DNA of 64,000 nucleotides from Hymenobacter ginkgonis (GTDB lineage Bacteria; Bacteroidota; Bacteroidia; Cytophagales; Hymenobacteraceae), in the NCBI RefSeq assembly GCF_009755225.1, contig NZ_WQKZ01000003.1, forward strand, positions 620,001-684,000. The letters run 5' to 3'. The translations under genes and the position numbers were made by a program. The stretch's first letter is position 1; every line of letters starts with the position of its first letter. This document shows, piece by piece, positions 50,128 to 58,898 of this stretch. Below the pieces are notes generated by a model. The model ran no database searches. It saw only the letters and a program-made list of their open reading frames with translations, and had not been told where the DNA came from.

Positions 50128-50805
50128 ATGAAATTGCTCCTTGTCGAAGACGAAGCTGCCCTGCGCAAAACGGTGGTCGACGCGCTCTGCCAGAACGGCT
50201 ACGTAGTAGAAGTGGCCGTCAGTTTTGCGCAAGCATACGAGAAAATCAAGCTCTACCGGTACGACTGCGTACTGGTGGATTTGACCCTGCCCGATGGCGA
50301 TGGCCTCGACCTAGTGCGGGCCCTGAAGGCCGACTGTTCGCCCGCCGGGGTGCTGGTGCTAACCGCCCGCAACGGCCTCGACGACCGCATTAAGGGTCTC
50401 GACTTAGGGGCCGACGATTATTTGGTAAAGCCGTTCCACCTCTCCGAACTGAATGCCCGCTTGCGGGCCATTATTCGGCGGCGGCAGTTTCAGGGGCAGC
50501 ACCACATCGTGTTTCGCGACCTGCTGGTGTGGCCCGAACTCAATGAGGTGCTGGTGCGCGGCCAGCCCTTAGCCCTGACCCGCAAGGAGTACGACCTACT
50601 GCTGTATTTGCTGGCTAACCCCGGCCGGGTACTCACGAAGGAAGCTATTGCCGAGCACCTCTGCGGCGACCAAGTTGACGCGGCCGACTCGCTGGATTTC
50701 ATTTATACCCACCTCAAAAACCTGCGCAAAAAGTTACAGGAGCGCGGTGCTGATAACTATATCCGCACCCTCTACGGGGTGGGCTACAAGCTCAGCGCAG
50801 AATAA
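50128..50805 (+). CDS. OmpR-family response regulator
   Basis: 225 residues from the ATG at 50128 (MKLLLVEDEAALRKTVV); the frame is open 14 codons earlier without homology. Receiver with the acidic pocket (Glu7/Asp8), phospho-acceptor Asp51 (LVDLTLPDGDG), Thr in LVLTARNG and Lys in DDYLVKPF. The DNA-binding winged helix (about 130-225) has LTRKEYDLLLYLLANPGRVL and HLKNLRKKLQERG...TLYGVGYKL. It pairs with the kinase 26 bp downstream. The stimulus is unknown. Confidence 0.95.
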   Translation: MKLLLVEDEAALRKTVVDALCQNGYVVEVAVSFAQAYEKIKLYRYDCVLVDLTLPDGDGLDLVRALKADCSPAGVLVLTARNGLDDRIKGLDLGADDYLVKPFHLSELNARLRAIIRRRQFQGQHHIVFRDLLVWPELNEVLVRGQPLALTRKEYDLLLYLLANPGRVLTKEAIAEHLCGDQVDAADSLDFIYTHLKNLRKKLQERGADNYIRTLYGVGYKLSAE

Positions 50806-50831
50806 CGGAGTAACCCATTACTCCATCTTTT

Positions 50832-52163
50832 ATGAAGCTACTAGCAGCCACCACTCGCTACTATGTGCCGCTGATGGCCGGGCTGTTTGCCCTAACCAGC
50901 GGCCTGCTGCTGCTGCGCCTGAACTGGGCCCTTCGCCATGAGGCCGACGAGCAGCTCTACAATGAGCAGCTGTACGTGCAGCAGCTGGTGGCGCGCGAGC
51001 AGCGCCTGCCGCCTACCCTGTTTGCCTACCAGCTGAGCCGCAGTAGTAGCCCGCGGCCCACGGGCTTTAGTGATACGCTACTGCTCGACCCGGTAGAGCA
51101 GGAACTGGTGCCGCATCGCCAGCTTACGTTTCGGCTATTGCCTGTGGCCGCAGGCCAACCGGCCGAGTGGATTACCCTGCGCAAGTCGCTGGTCGAAACC
51201 CACGACTTGCTGCGGGTAGTACTGGGCGTGATGCTGGGGGCGCTAGTGGTGCTGGTGTTTGGCGTAATTGGCCTGAACCGTTGGCTGGCTCGGCGGTTGT
51301 GGGGACCGTTTCAGCACACGCTGGCCCGGCTGCGGGCCTACGACTTGCATCTGCACCAGCCGCTAGACCTGCCTGCCCCGGCCATTGCAGAATTTGCGGA
51401 GCTTAATCAGGCGCTCAATCAGCTGAGTGAGCGCTTGGTAGCCGACTACGAAAACCTGCGCGAATTCACCGAAAACGCGGCCCACGAAACCCAGACGCCG
51501 CTGGCCATTATGCAGGCCAAAATGGAGCAATTGCTGCAAGCCCCCTCGTTGACGGAAGACGAAGCGACGATGACCTTGCTGGGCGAACTACTCCAGGCTA
51601 CCCAGCGTCTCTCGCGCCTGCACCAAGCCCTGACGCTGCTGAGCCGCCTCGAAAACCACCAGTTTGCCCCCGCCCAGTTGATGCCCGTCAGTCTCGACCA
51701 GGTGCTGCGCGACCGCGTGGCCGTGCTCGAACCCCTGCTCGAAGCTCGCGCCCTGCACTTGAATGTGGACATCGCGCCGGACCTGCCTACCCGCGCCATG
51801 CACCCTGGCCTGGCCGACTCACTGGTGCACAACCTGCTGCAAAATGCTATCAAGCATAATTATCCCGGTGGACACATTGCCGTAGCCTTAGGCCCCACGG
51901 CGTTCGAAGTCAGCAATACTGGCCCCGCCATTGAGGGAGAGCCGACACGCTTTTTTGAGCGGTTTCGCAAGCATAATGCGGCCTCCGACTCGCCTGGCTT
52001 GGGCCTGAGTATCGTGCAGCACATCTGCGCTTTTTATGGCTTTCGAGTGCGCTACGACTACGATGCCAACCCGGTCCGCCACACCTTGCGCGTCGAATTC
52101 AATCAGCGGTCCGGTGGGGTAGGGGCTCCGGCTTTGGAGCAAGCGGCAAGTCACAGGCAATAG
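50832..52163 (+). CDS. Membrane sensor histidine kinase
   Basis: 443 residues: membrane helix 1 (about 10-30), periplasmic loop of about 95 residues, membrane helix 2 (about 127-148), short linker, HisKA with His218 in FTENAAHETQTPLA, and HATPase_c (LVHNLLQNAIKHNYPGGHI, VSNTGPAIEGEPTRFFERF, SPGLGLSIVQHI). The G1 box is NTGPAIE, typical for this Bacteroidota group. Together with the regulator it forms a complete two-component system. The tail after about 425 is low-complexity. Confidence 0.94.
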   Translation: MKLLAATTRYYVPLMAGLFALTSGLLLLRLNWALRHEADEQLYNEQLYVQQLVAREQRLPPTLFAYQLSRSSSPRPTGFSDTLLLDPVEQELVPHRQLTFRLLPVAAGQPAEWITLRKSLVETHDLLRVVLGVMLGALVVLVFGVIGLNRWLARRLWGPFQHTLARLRAYDLHLHQPLDLPAPAIAEFAELNQALNQLSERLVADYENLREFTENAAHETQTPLAIMQAKMEQLLQAPSLTEDEATMTLLGELLQATQRLSRLHQALTLLSRLENHQFAPAQLMPVSLDQVLRDRVAVLEPLLEARALHLNVDIAPDLPTRAMHPGLADSLVHNLLQNAIKHNYPGGHIAVALGPTAFEVSNTGPAIEGEPTRFFERFRKHNAASDSPGLGLSIVQHICAFYGFRVRYDYDANPVRHTLRVEFNQRSGGVGAPALEQAASHRQ

Positions 52164-52423
52164 GCGCAGCAGTGGCGTACGTAGACTTATTGGTTGAGGG
52201 ACCGATGAGGTTGCTGCGGCAATCAAAGTGTAAGTATCGATTCGGCGCCAGCGTGCACAGGGTCCCTCTAGAATTGGCTCCTACTCTTGTCTACCAGTGG
52301 CTGGCGAGCGGTCTGTACTTCCCGGCACTAGCTGCTAGCTGGCGTGGCGGAGAGTGGTAACTAAAGGCTGCCACTTTCTGATGATAGACCTACGCACGTC
52401 TCTTACTTCTCTGCTGTGGTTAG

Positions 52424-52711
52424 GCCCACCACCAGCTGCGTTGGCTGCCACTACCCATCATTGTCTGGCCCAGTGTGGCTGGCCGTGCGTGCGTTGGCGG
52501 CATTGCGATTGCCTTTGTGCTCATCCGGCCCTTCGGGGCCGCATTCGGTACTTTACTCACCAAGCCCGTGGCCAAAAACGGTCTGGGCTTCGGCACCCAG
52601 GGCTTGTCACTCATTTTGCTCTGCTTGGTAGTTGGGGCTCGTTATCCACTTATCTACGCTGCCCTGCGGCTTCTGCCGACCGAGCTGACTTCGGTCAAAG
52701 CGCCTACCTAA
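52424..52711 (+). pseudogene. C-terminal remnant of a COG4705-type membrane protein
   Basis: The frame opens after a TAG at 52421 and has no family-like start. It reads GIAIAFVLIRPFGAAFGTLL, then TKPVAKNGLGFGTQGLSLIL, matching the final helices of COG4705 membrane proteins (LTRPFGATFGDLLTKP pattern). The first roughly 200 residues are gone. It ends about 25 bp before the YncE-like gene. Confidence 0.55.
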
Positions 52712-52736
52712 GCCCTTAGATTCTCCTCCTTAAACC

Positions 52737-53765
52737 ATGAAAAATTTGCTTTTGGCCACGTCGCTGGCTCTACTTGGTGCGGTTCCTATCGCCCAGGCCC
52801 AAACGGCCGCCGCGCCCTACCATCTGCTCCGCACTATTCCCATCGGGGGCGAAGGAGGTTGGGATTTCTTAACCGTGGACCCGGCCGGCGAGCGCCTCTA
52901 CGTGGCGCACGGCACCCAAACTGAAGTCATTGACCTCAAAACTCACAAAGTCATCGGCGCAATTCCTAACACGCCTGCTGCGCACGGCATCGCTGTAGTG
53001 CCCAGCGCCAACCGGGGCTACGTCAGCTGCGGGCGTAATAATTTCTGCGTCATCTTCGATTTGAAAACGCTCAAAAACCTCGGCACCATTGCTACCGGTC
53101 CCAAGCCCGATGCCCTGTTCTACGACGCATTCTCTAAACGTGTATTTGCCTTCAGCAACGACGGCGGCAAGAGCAGCGTGCTCGACCCGGCCACCGGCCA
53201 AGTAGTGGGCACCGCCGAGCTGGGCGGCGATGTAGAAGTGCCCGCTACCGATGGTAAAGGCCATATTTTCGTCAATATCGAAGACAAAAGCGAAGTCATC
53301 GAATTCGATGCCAAAACGCTGGCCGTACGGCATCGCTACGCGCTAGCTCCCGGGGCCGAGCCTACCGGCCTGGCTTTCGATGCCAAAAACAACCGCCTCT
53401 TCAGCGCCTGCGCCAACGAAAAGCTGGTCGTCACCGATAGCAAAACCGGCAAACAGGTGGCCGTGCTGCCCATCGGCAGTGGAGTGGATGGGGCCGCTTT
53501 CGACTCGGCTACCGGCAACATCGTGACCACAAATGGCGGCGATGGCACGCTCACCGTCATCCACCAGGATACTCCCGACAAGTACACGGTGGTCGCCACC
53601 ATTCCTACCGCTAAGGGCGCCCGCACTGTGGCCAAAGACCCCCAAAACCACCTGTATACCTGCACCGCCGACCTGGGCCCTACCCCGGCCGCCACCACCG
53701 AGAACCCAAAGCCGCGGCCTAGCATTGTGCCTGGCACGTTCCGGGTGCTAGAGTTTGGTAAATAG
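52737..53765 (+). CDS. YncE-family beta-propeller, secreted
   Basis: 342 residues with a signal peptide (LLLATSLALLGAVPIAQAQ). Seven repeated YVTN-like blades, for example GERLYVAHGTQTEVIDLKTH, RGYVSCGRNNFCVIFDLKT, KSSVLDPATGQVVGTAELGG, NEKLVVTDSKTGKQVAVLPI and NGGDGTLTVIHQD. YncE-type proteins are periplasmic propellers with unclear roles; one E. coli member binds single-stranded DNA. No catalytic motif is visible. It precedes a small EamA transporter by 38 bp. Confidence 0.88.
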   Translation: MKNLLLATSLALLGAVPIAQAQTAAAPYHLLRTIPIGGEGGWDFLTVDPAGERLYVAHGTQTEVIDLKTHKVIGAIPNTPAAHGIAVVPSANRGYVSCGRNNFCVIFDLKTLKNLGTIATGPKPDALFYDAFSKRVFAFSNDGGKSSVLDPATGQVVGTAELGGDVEVPATDGKGHIFVNIEDKSEVIEFDAKTLAVRHRYALAPGAEPTGLAFDAKNNRLFSACANEKLVVTDSKTGKQVAVLPIGSGVDGAAFDSATGNIVTTNGGDGTLTVIHQDTPDKYTVVATIPTAKGARTVAKDPQNHLYTCTADLGPTPAATTENPKPRPSIVPGTFRVLEFGK

Positions 53766-53803
53766 CGCAGGGAGTATCTAATTGCTTTTTACTATTCGTT
53801 CCT

Positions 53804-54220
53804 ATGTGGTGGTTCTATGCTTTGCTCTCGGCCGTGTTTGCTGCCCTTACCGCCATCTTGGCCAAAATTGGCATCCAAGGCGTTGATTCTACCTTGGCCA
53901 CGGCCATCCGCATGGTCGTTATCCTACTGCTGGCTTGGGGCATCGCCTACTTTCAGGGCGGAGTGGAGAAAATTCACTTGCTTACTCGTACCAACCTCAT
54001 TTTCCTGGGTTTGTCGGGCGTGGCTACGGGCTTGTCGTGGCTATTTTATTTCCGCGCCTTGCAGCTGGGCAAAGTCTCGCAGGTGGCGCCGGTCGATAAG
54101 CTCAGCGTGGCCATTGCCCTAGTGCTCTCCGTTGTGTTCTTAGGCGAAAAGCTAACTTGGCATGTGGGCGTGGGCGCGCTGCTCATCATCAGCGGCACCT
54201 TCGTCCTGATTTGGGGCTGA
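53804..54220 (+). CDS. Half-size EamA transporter
   Basis: 138 residues, one EamA unit of five helices (WWFYALLSAVFAALTAILAK, IRMVVILLLAWGIAYFQGG, NLIFLGLSGVATGLSWLFYF, VDKLSVAIALVLSVVFLGEK, VGALLIISGTFVLIW). The RALQLGKVSQVAPVDKLS segment is the family signature. Most drug/metabolite transporters have two units; a single one would dimerise. Substrate unknown. Confidence 0.88.
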   Translation: MWWFYALLSAVFAALTAILAKIGIQGVDSTLATAIRMVVILLLAWGIAYFQGGVEKIHLLTRTNLIFLGLSGVATGLSWLFYFRALQLGKVSQVAPVDKLSVAIALVLSVVFLGEKLTWHVGVGALLIISGTFVLIWG

Positions 54221-54260
54221 GCAAGCGGTGCCGGCTGGGGGTAGCAAGTAGCTACTATAG

Positions 54261-54485
54261 CTAGCCGGTGGGTAGCGTTGCCTGGAGCTCAATACAAACG
54301 GGGCATTGCGCTCGCTCTTCGCCCGGGCGGGCTAGGTAATACTGCCAGTGCCCCCGCTTCTTCACCCACTGGCCAACCGCACACTCTGTGCGAAAATGGT
54401 AGGGGTAGCGCTCGGGTTCCGGGGCACGAGCCCTGATGCCCGTAACGTGGTTGACATGGCGAAAAAATGGGCGAGTCTGCGGCAT
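54261..54485 (-). CDS. Small protein with C-terminal CPVC pair
   Basis: 74 residues: basic N-terminus, then ERYPYHFRTECAVGQWVKKR, HWQYYLARPGEERAQCPVC. The final CxxC and the ordered aromatic centre suggest a small, possibly zinc-binding protein. It is convergent with the EamA gene 40 bp away. No family was recognised. Confidence 0.5.
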   Translation of the reverse strand: MPQTRPFFRHVNHVTGIRARAPEPERYPYHFRTECAVGQWVKKRGHWQYYLARPGEERAQCPVCIELQATLPTG

Positions 54486-54528
54486 CTTAACTTTTGGCTG
54501 TGGCTGCCCGGCCCGGCTTAGGGCCTAA

Positions 54529-54690
54529 TCAAGAGGCAAGTGCCAGGGCCAACTCAGCAGAATAAATAGCGTGTTTGGTTACCAAACTAGCGGGCAATTC
54601 TGGCGCTAGTCTGTAGCCGGCACCCACTACCATGAGGCCGTCTGCTTCGTGGTAGCCTGCCAGTGCATCACTATTATCAACACTTCTTTG
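54529..54690 (-). pseudogene. Possible 3' coding remnant
   Basis: A minus-strand frame to a TGA at 54531-54529 that reads GYHEADGLMVVGAGYRLAPE, then LPASLVTKHAIYSAELALAL. It has no start and sits just past the hairpin at 54705-54739. GYRLAPE recalls the hormone-sensitive-lipase motif YRLAPE but the context differs. It may be chance. Confidence 0.22.
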
Positions 54691-54704
54691 TGAGCTGTAA
54701 AACG

Positions 54705-54739
54705 CAAAAGCCGCCTCCCAATTTGAGAAGCGGCTTTTG
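54705..54739. terminator. Bidirectional intrinsic-type hairpin
   Basis: CAAAAGCCGC (54705-54714) pairs with GCGGCTTTTG (54730-54739); an inner CTC/GAG pair extends it. Each side ends in a run of T on its own strand (CTTTTG). Position between gene groups supports a terminator. Confidence 0.65.
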
Positions 54740-54842
54740 TCGATTAATAAACCTGATACGCATCAGCTATACCGCCTAGCGTATTGAAAAGTAGCGTCTA
54801 GTACTTTGTGCCCGGCCTGCCAAGGCCCCGCTTACGAGCACA

Positions 54843-54915
54843 GTAGGGGGTAGGCCGTAGGAGTGTGTCAAAGCTGAGGTAGGCAGCCATGCGGAGCAAG
54901 GTAGGGGGTAGGCCG
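54843..54915 (+). repeat. Direct repeat of the GGGGGTAGG-type motif
   Basis: The 15-mer GTAGGGGGTAGGCCG occurs at 54843-54857 and again at 54901-54915, 58 bp apart, in the gap upstream of nothing obvious (downstream end of the GH130 operon). It includes the octamer that is frequent throughout the window. Confidence 0.45.
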
Positions 54916-55021
54916 ACCGGGGTGGCAAGGCAGACCGGCATGCTCAGGTAATTTTTCAGCCGCCTCTTTTCTCCTAGCTCTCAGCCCGCTGCTTTTAGGA
55001 AAGAAGTCCGGACATTCTAAA

Positions 55022-56230
55022 TTACTCAGGCCGCGAGGCGACGGCAATCTTCGAATCGGCGGTGCCGTAGTAGAGGAACCACTTAGACTTAAAGCGGGCC
55101 AAGCCTTCCAAGAATACTACTTGGTTGACCTGGCCGGTGGTTTCGTAGGGCTTCTCGGGGTGCATAAAGTAGGTGTCGGTACGCTGAAGCAGCTTGGTCG
55201 GGTCGTCTTTGTCGAAGAGCGCCTGAGCCGCCGAGTACGTACCTTCGGGCAGGTTTTTGTCGCCAAACGAGGGCACGTTGCGGCTGTTATAAATCAGGCG
55301 AATGCCCTGGTCGGTGAGCATGGCCGGCGGCCCCGATTCTACTAAGTCGCTGTCGAACTTGCCGGCGCGGGTAGGCAAGATGATTTTGAGCGTGGGCATG
55401 GTCAGGGCCTGGGCGCGCAACGGCACGGGGGGCTCCTCGCTAGGGGCCATTTCCACGGGCGTCCAGTGAATGAGGTCGTCGGAGGTGGCCAGCCAAATTT
55501 GGGCATCGCCCCAGTACATCCAGTACTTGCCCTTGATTTTGGTGGCTACGATGCGGCCATCGGGCTCGTAGCGCGACACGATGGAGCCCGATTTGGTCCA
55601 CTTATCCAGGTACTTGCCCCCGGCCGCCTGGGCGAAAACGTTGCCGTACTTCGTCCAGTGGTGCAGGTCGGGCGAGGAGGCCACGTGCAGGCGCGCCAGC
55701 TGGCCGTCGTAAGCCGTGTAAGTCATGTAGTAGGTGTGGTCGTCGCTTTCCACTACCCGTGGGTCTTCGGTGCCGCCGGGCCACTCATACTTCTTCTGGT
55801 CGTCGTTGGCGGGGTAAAGCACGGGCTCCGGCTCGCGCTGAAAATGAATGCCATCGGTGCTGCTGGCCAGCCCAATGCGCGAGGCTTTGCCGAAAGTGGT
55901 GATTTTGTTCTCGGCCCGGTACAGCATGTAAATCTTGCCTTCGCGCACCACCACGGCGGGGTTAAAGACATCTTTTTCCTCCCACAGCACAGGCTTGCCC
56001 AAGATAGGGTCGTAAAACTTGCCCACCGTGCTAGGCCCCATGATGGGGTTGATACTGTCTAGCTTAGCGAAGTTCAGCAGGGCCCAGTCGGTGCCACCGG
56101 CAGTGGCGGCAGCGGGGGGGGCAGTGGCCGAAGTGGCACCGGACTGGCCATTGCAGCCGGCTAGCAGGGCCAGCGCCAGGGTGGCAATAGGGCCAGTGAA
56201 AACGGGGGCGTGGCGGGTGGAAATACGCAT
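55022..56230 (-). CDS. Glycoside hydrolase family 130-like lipoprotein
   Basis: 402 residues with a lipoprotein signal (LALALLAGC). The five-bladed propeller shows GH130 motifs: EEKDVFNPAVVVREGKIYML, SRIGLASSTDGIHFQREPEP, WPGGTEDPRVVESDDHTYYM, TYTAYDGQLARLHVASSPDL, IKGKYWMYWGD. GH130 contains mannoside phosphorylases and beta-1,2-mannosidases, with an Asp as general acid in the DPRVVE...YTAYDG region. As an anchored lipoprotein it would act at the cell surface or outer periplasm. It is last in the locus, 44 bp after the LamG gene. Whether it is a phosphorylase or hydrolase is open. Confidence 0.82.
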   Translation of the reverse strand: MRISTRHAPVFTGPIATLALALLAGCNGQSGATSATAPPAAATAGGTDWALLNFAKLDSINPIMGPSTVGKFYDPILGKPVLWEEKDVFNPAVVVREGKIYMLYRAENKITTFGKASRIGLASSTDGIHFQREPEPVLYPANDDQKKYEWPGGTEDPRVVESDDHTYYMTYTAYDGQLARLHVASSPDLHHWTKYGNVFAQAAGGKYLDKWTKSGSIVSRYEPDGRIVATKIKGKYWMYWGDAQIWLATSDDLIHWTPVEMAPSEEPPVPLRAQALTMPTLKIILPTRAGKFDSDLVESGPPAMLTDQGIRLIYNSRNVPSFGDKNLPEGTYSAAQALFDKDDPTKLLQRTDTYFMHPEKPYETTGQVNQVVFLEGLARFKSKWFLYYGTADSKIAVASRPE

Positions 56231-56274
56231 GCAGGTTCGGGGGGTTGAGGGTGGGACTAGGGTAGGGGAGCGCG

Positions 56275-57345
56275 CTATTTTTCGATGGTATAGATGGACT
56301 GCACTTCGGCATCGGTCAAGACGCGGTTGTAGAGGCGGATTTCGTCCAGCTGGCCTTTAAAATAAGCTGGCCCGTAGTAATCGAAGTAGCCCGTGGCCTG
56401 GCCGCCAGTGGGCGTGCTATTATAGATATTCTTGGGCAACTGCTGGCCAATGCACAGCGCCACGGGCTGGGGCACGGTCAGCAGCGGTCCCTTCACGTCG
56501 GTGTAGGTTTTGACCAGCGCGCCGTTGATGTAGAATCGCATGTTGCCGTCGGCGTACGACACGGCTACGTGCGTCCACACGTTTACGGGCACAATGCCGG
56601 AGTCCGCGTCCTTGTCCGCAATGGCTGAGGTAGTGGAAATGGTGAGGAAGGGCTTGCCAGCCCCTTGCAGCTGGAATTTGTAGCCCGTCCAGCGGTTCAG
56701 CGACAGCATATAATTGTCAGAATTGCTATCGAAGCGCTTGCACCACAAGCTCATAGTGAGAGCCTGCGGATTCAGGGCCGCCTTATAGGGCACCTCGATG
56801 TAGGCGCCATTGGTAAACTCGTAGGCTTGCCCGGCCTGGCCAAACCGGTCGGCGACCAACACCGGTAAGGTGCCGCCATCGCCGGGCGCCGTACCGGGGC
56901 CAATGGGCCCCGAGCTTAGCTTGCCATTGTTGGCGTTGGCCGTGGCGTCGTTGGCGTTGCCGCTAAACTTCCACTGCGCCACCAGGTTAGCTACCGATAC
57001 TTCCTGAATGAGCGCCGATTTGAAGGCCACCACGGCGCGCCGCAGGTTGGCCGTGGCCGCGTTTACCTGCGCTTGGTTGTAGCTGGCGTCATTTTTCGTG
57101 GCCGTCGATAGGTCAAGGGCTGTTTTGAGGGCGGCTTTAGAACCAGGGGCGTAGTTGCCGGGCTTATTGCCCTCCACGGCGGCGTTGTAACCTACCGTGG
57201 CAGAATCAATTAGGGCCGTGAGCTTCGCTTTGTCAACGTTGCCCACAGGAGCATTATCGTCGTTTTTAGAGCACGACGAGGCGAAAGTCAGCGCCCCGAG
57301 CAGCAGTACGGACAGCACGAGCGCGTAAAATTTCGAGCTTTTCAT
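56275..57345 (-). CDS. LamG-domain surface lipoprotein of the utilisation locus
   Basis: 356 residues from the ATG at 57345 (MKSSKFYALVLSVLLLGALT). A lipoprotein signal ends SSCSKND. About 35-110 is a helical FIVAR-like spacer (LTALIDSATVGYNAAVEGNK, TKNDASYNQAQVNAATANLR). About 120-355 is a concanavalin-like LamG domain (LVAQWKFSGNANDATANANN, GAYIEVPYKAALNPQALTMS, WTHVAVSYADGNMRFYINGA, GQLDEIRLYNRVLTDAEVQS). It lies third, after SusC and SusD, where surface glycan-binding proteins normally sit. It is probably displayed outside to capture polysaccharide. Confidence 0.85.
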   Translation of the reverse strand: MKSSKFYALVLSVLLLGALTFASSCSKNDDNAPVGNVDKAKLTALIDSATVGYNAAVEGNKPGNYAPGSKAALKTALDLSTATKNDASYNQAQVNAATANLRRAVVAFKSALIQEVSVANLVAQWKFSGNANDATANANNGKLSSGPIGPGTAPGDGGTLPVLVADRFGQAGQAYEFTNGAYIEVPYKAALNPQALTMSLWCKRFDSNSDNYMLSLNRWTGYKFQLQGAGKPFLTISTTSAIADKDADSGIVPVNVWTHVAVSYADGNMRFYINGALVKTYTDVKGPLLTVPQPVALCIGQQLPKNIYNSTPTGGQATGYFDYYGPAYFKGQLDEIRLYNRVLTDAEVQSIYTIEK

Positions 57346-57380
57346 GGCACAGGGAGTAAGGGGGTGGGAAAGCACGGCGG

Positions 57381-58877
57381 CTACAAGGCTTTATTGGTAT
57401 CGCGCTCGCTTTGCGGAATGGGGAAAAACCGGTTGCGGGCGTAGTTGAAATTTGGCCGGTCGGCCAGCGCCTGCTGCGCGTAGGCCTGGCCGTAGCGCCC
57501 GATATCGAAAAACCGCTGAAATTCCAGGGCCAGCTCGGCGCGCCGCTCGCGGCGGATGGCGTCGCGCAGCTGGCCTTGGTCGGTCAGGGTTATGTTAGGC
57601 AGCAGGCCGGTGGGTACGGTGCCCGCGCCCGGCAAGGTATTATCGTAGAGGTAGCTCTCGCGGGCCCGCTTGCGCACTTGATTCAGCGCCTTCAGGGCGT
57701 TGGCGTTGTTGCCAGCTTCGTTAGACGCCTCGGCATCAATCAGCAGCACCTCGGCGTAGCGAATAGCTTGGAAGTTCAGGTTGCCGTCACCCTTGGTCGT
57801 GGTCGGTATTTCTGTGAGCGGCTGCAAGTGCTTTTTCGATACGTAGCCCGTGGTGGCCCAAGTCGGGTCGAAGGGCACGCCGAAAAACGACTGCCCCGCG
57901 CGCCCCACCGAGTAGTCGAGGCGCGGGTCAACCACGCCCGCCGAGGTGCGCTCGAAGTTGTCGACCAGGCTTTGGGTGGGTAGGAAAAAGCCGTAGCCAT
58001 TCTGCGGGCGCGGGGCAAACCACTGGTTGAGGTTATTGCCCTGGGTAGGGCTGAGGCCGGTGGTGTGCTGCACCGAGAAAATGGCCTCCGCGTTGTTTTT
58101 CGTAGCCGCCCGGAAGTTGTCGGCAAATACTGGCAGCAGGCTGTAGGTGCCCAGCGCCTCCACGGCCTGCGCCGTTTGGGCGGCCTGGGCCCACTTCTGC
58201 TCGTAGAGGTAGGTTTTGGCGAGCAGCGCCATGGCGGCGCCCTTGGTGGCACGGCCCACGTCGGTGCCGGTCCAGGTGGGGGGTAGGGCGGCCATTGCGG
58301 CCTGGCAATCCAGCTCTACCTGGGCAAAAATCTGAGCTTGGGGCACGGCCGGGCTTTGCAGCTCTTCGGGCGTTTCCACCTTCAGGCGCAGCGGCACGTT
58401 GCCATAAATGGCCGCCAGTTGAAAGTAATAGTAGGCCCGCAGAAACTGCGCCTGCCCCACCACCTGCTGCCGCACCGTGGCGCTCACGCTGGTATTGCTG
58501 GCGGGTAGGCCGTCGAGCACCACGTTGCACTTAAATATGCCGTCGTAATTGCGCCGCCACTGGGCTTCCACGGCCGCGTTGATGGGCGTAATGTTAAAGA
58601 TATCAATGTTTTCGAAGTCGGCCTGGTCGCCGGGGTTACTGCCCTTCACGGCGTCGTCGGAGGCCACATCGCCGAGCACCCACAGCACGTTCGAGCCGCC
58701 ATCGCGGAACGAGAGCGGCACGTAGGCCGCGTTCACGGCCAGAATAGCGTTGGTGTCGGAAGTAAAAAACTGGCTGGATTCGTACTGCCCCAGCACGGGC
58801 TGGTCCAGGAATTTTTTGCAGCCAACCGTGGTAACTAGCAAAGCCCCCAGCAGGAGGGCGGTGGGTGGGATTTTCAT
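57381..58877 (-). CDS. susD: SusD/RagB-family glycan-binding lipoprotein
   Basis: 498 residues. A lipoprotein signal ends LLVTTVGC, with KKFLDQPVLGQYESSQFF as the normal SusD start. TPR helices (AQFLRAYYYFQLAAIYGNVP, ATKGAAMALLAKTYLYEQKW) and the C-terminal block IRYAEVLLIDAEASNEAGNN, DAIRRERRAELALEFQRFFD, NRFFPIPQSERD are all present. SusD caps the SusC barrel and hands glycans to it. The start is 21 bp after the SusC stop. Confidence 0.95.
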   Translation of the reverse strand: MKIPPTALLLGALLVTTVGCKKFLDQPVLGQYESSQFFTSDTNAILAVNAAYVPLSFRDGGSNVLWVLGDVASDDAVKGSNPGDQADFENIDIFNITPINAAVEAQWRRNYDGIFKCNVVLDGLPASNTSVSATVRQQVVGQAQFLRAYYYFQLAAIYGNVPLRLKVETPEELQSPAVPQAQIFAQVELDCQAAMAALPPTWTGTDVGRATKGAAMALLAKTYLYEQKWAQAAQTAQAVEALGTYSLLPVFADNFRAATKNNAEAIFSVQHTTGLSPTQGNNLNQWFAPRPQNGYGFFLPTQSLVDNFERTSAGVVDPRLDYSVGRAGQSFFGVPFDPTWATTGYVSKKHLQPLTEIPTTTKGDGNLNFQAIRYAEVLLIDAEASNEAGNNANALKALNQVRKRARESYLYDNTLPGAGTVPTGLLPNITLTDQGQLRDAIRRERRAELALEFQRFFDIGRYGQAYAQQALADRPNFNYARNRFFPIPQSERDTNKAL

Positions 58878-58898
58878 AGAAATAGAAGAGCGAAGTAG

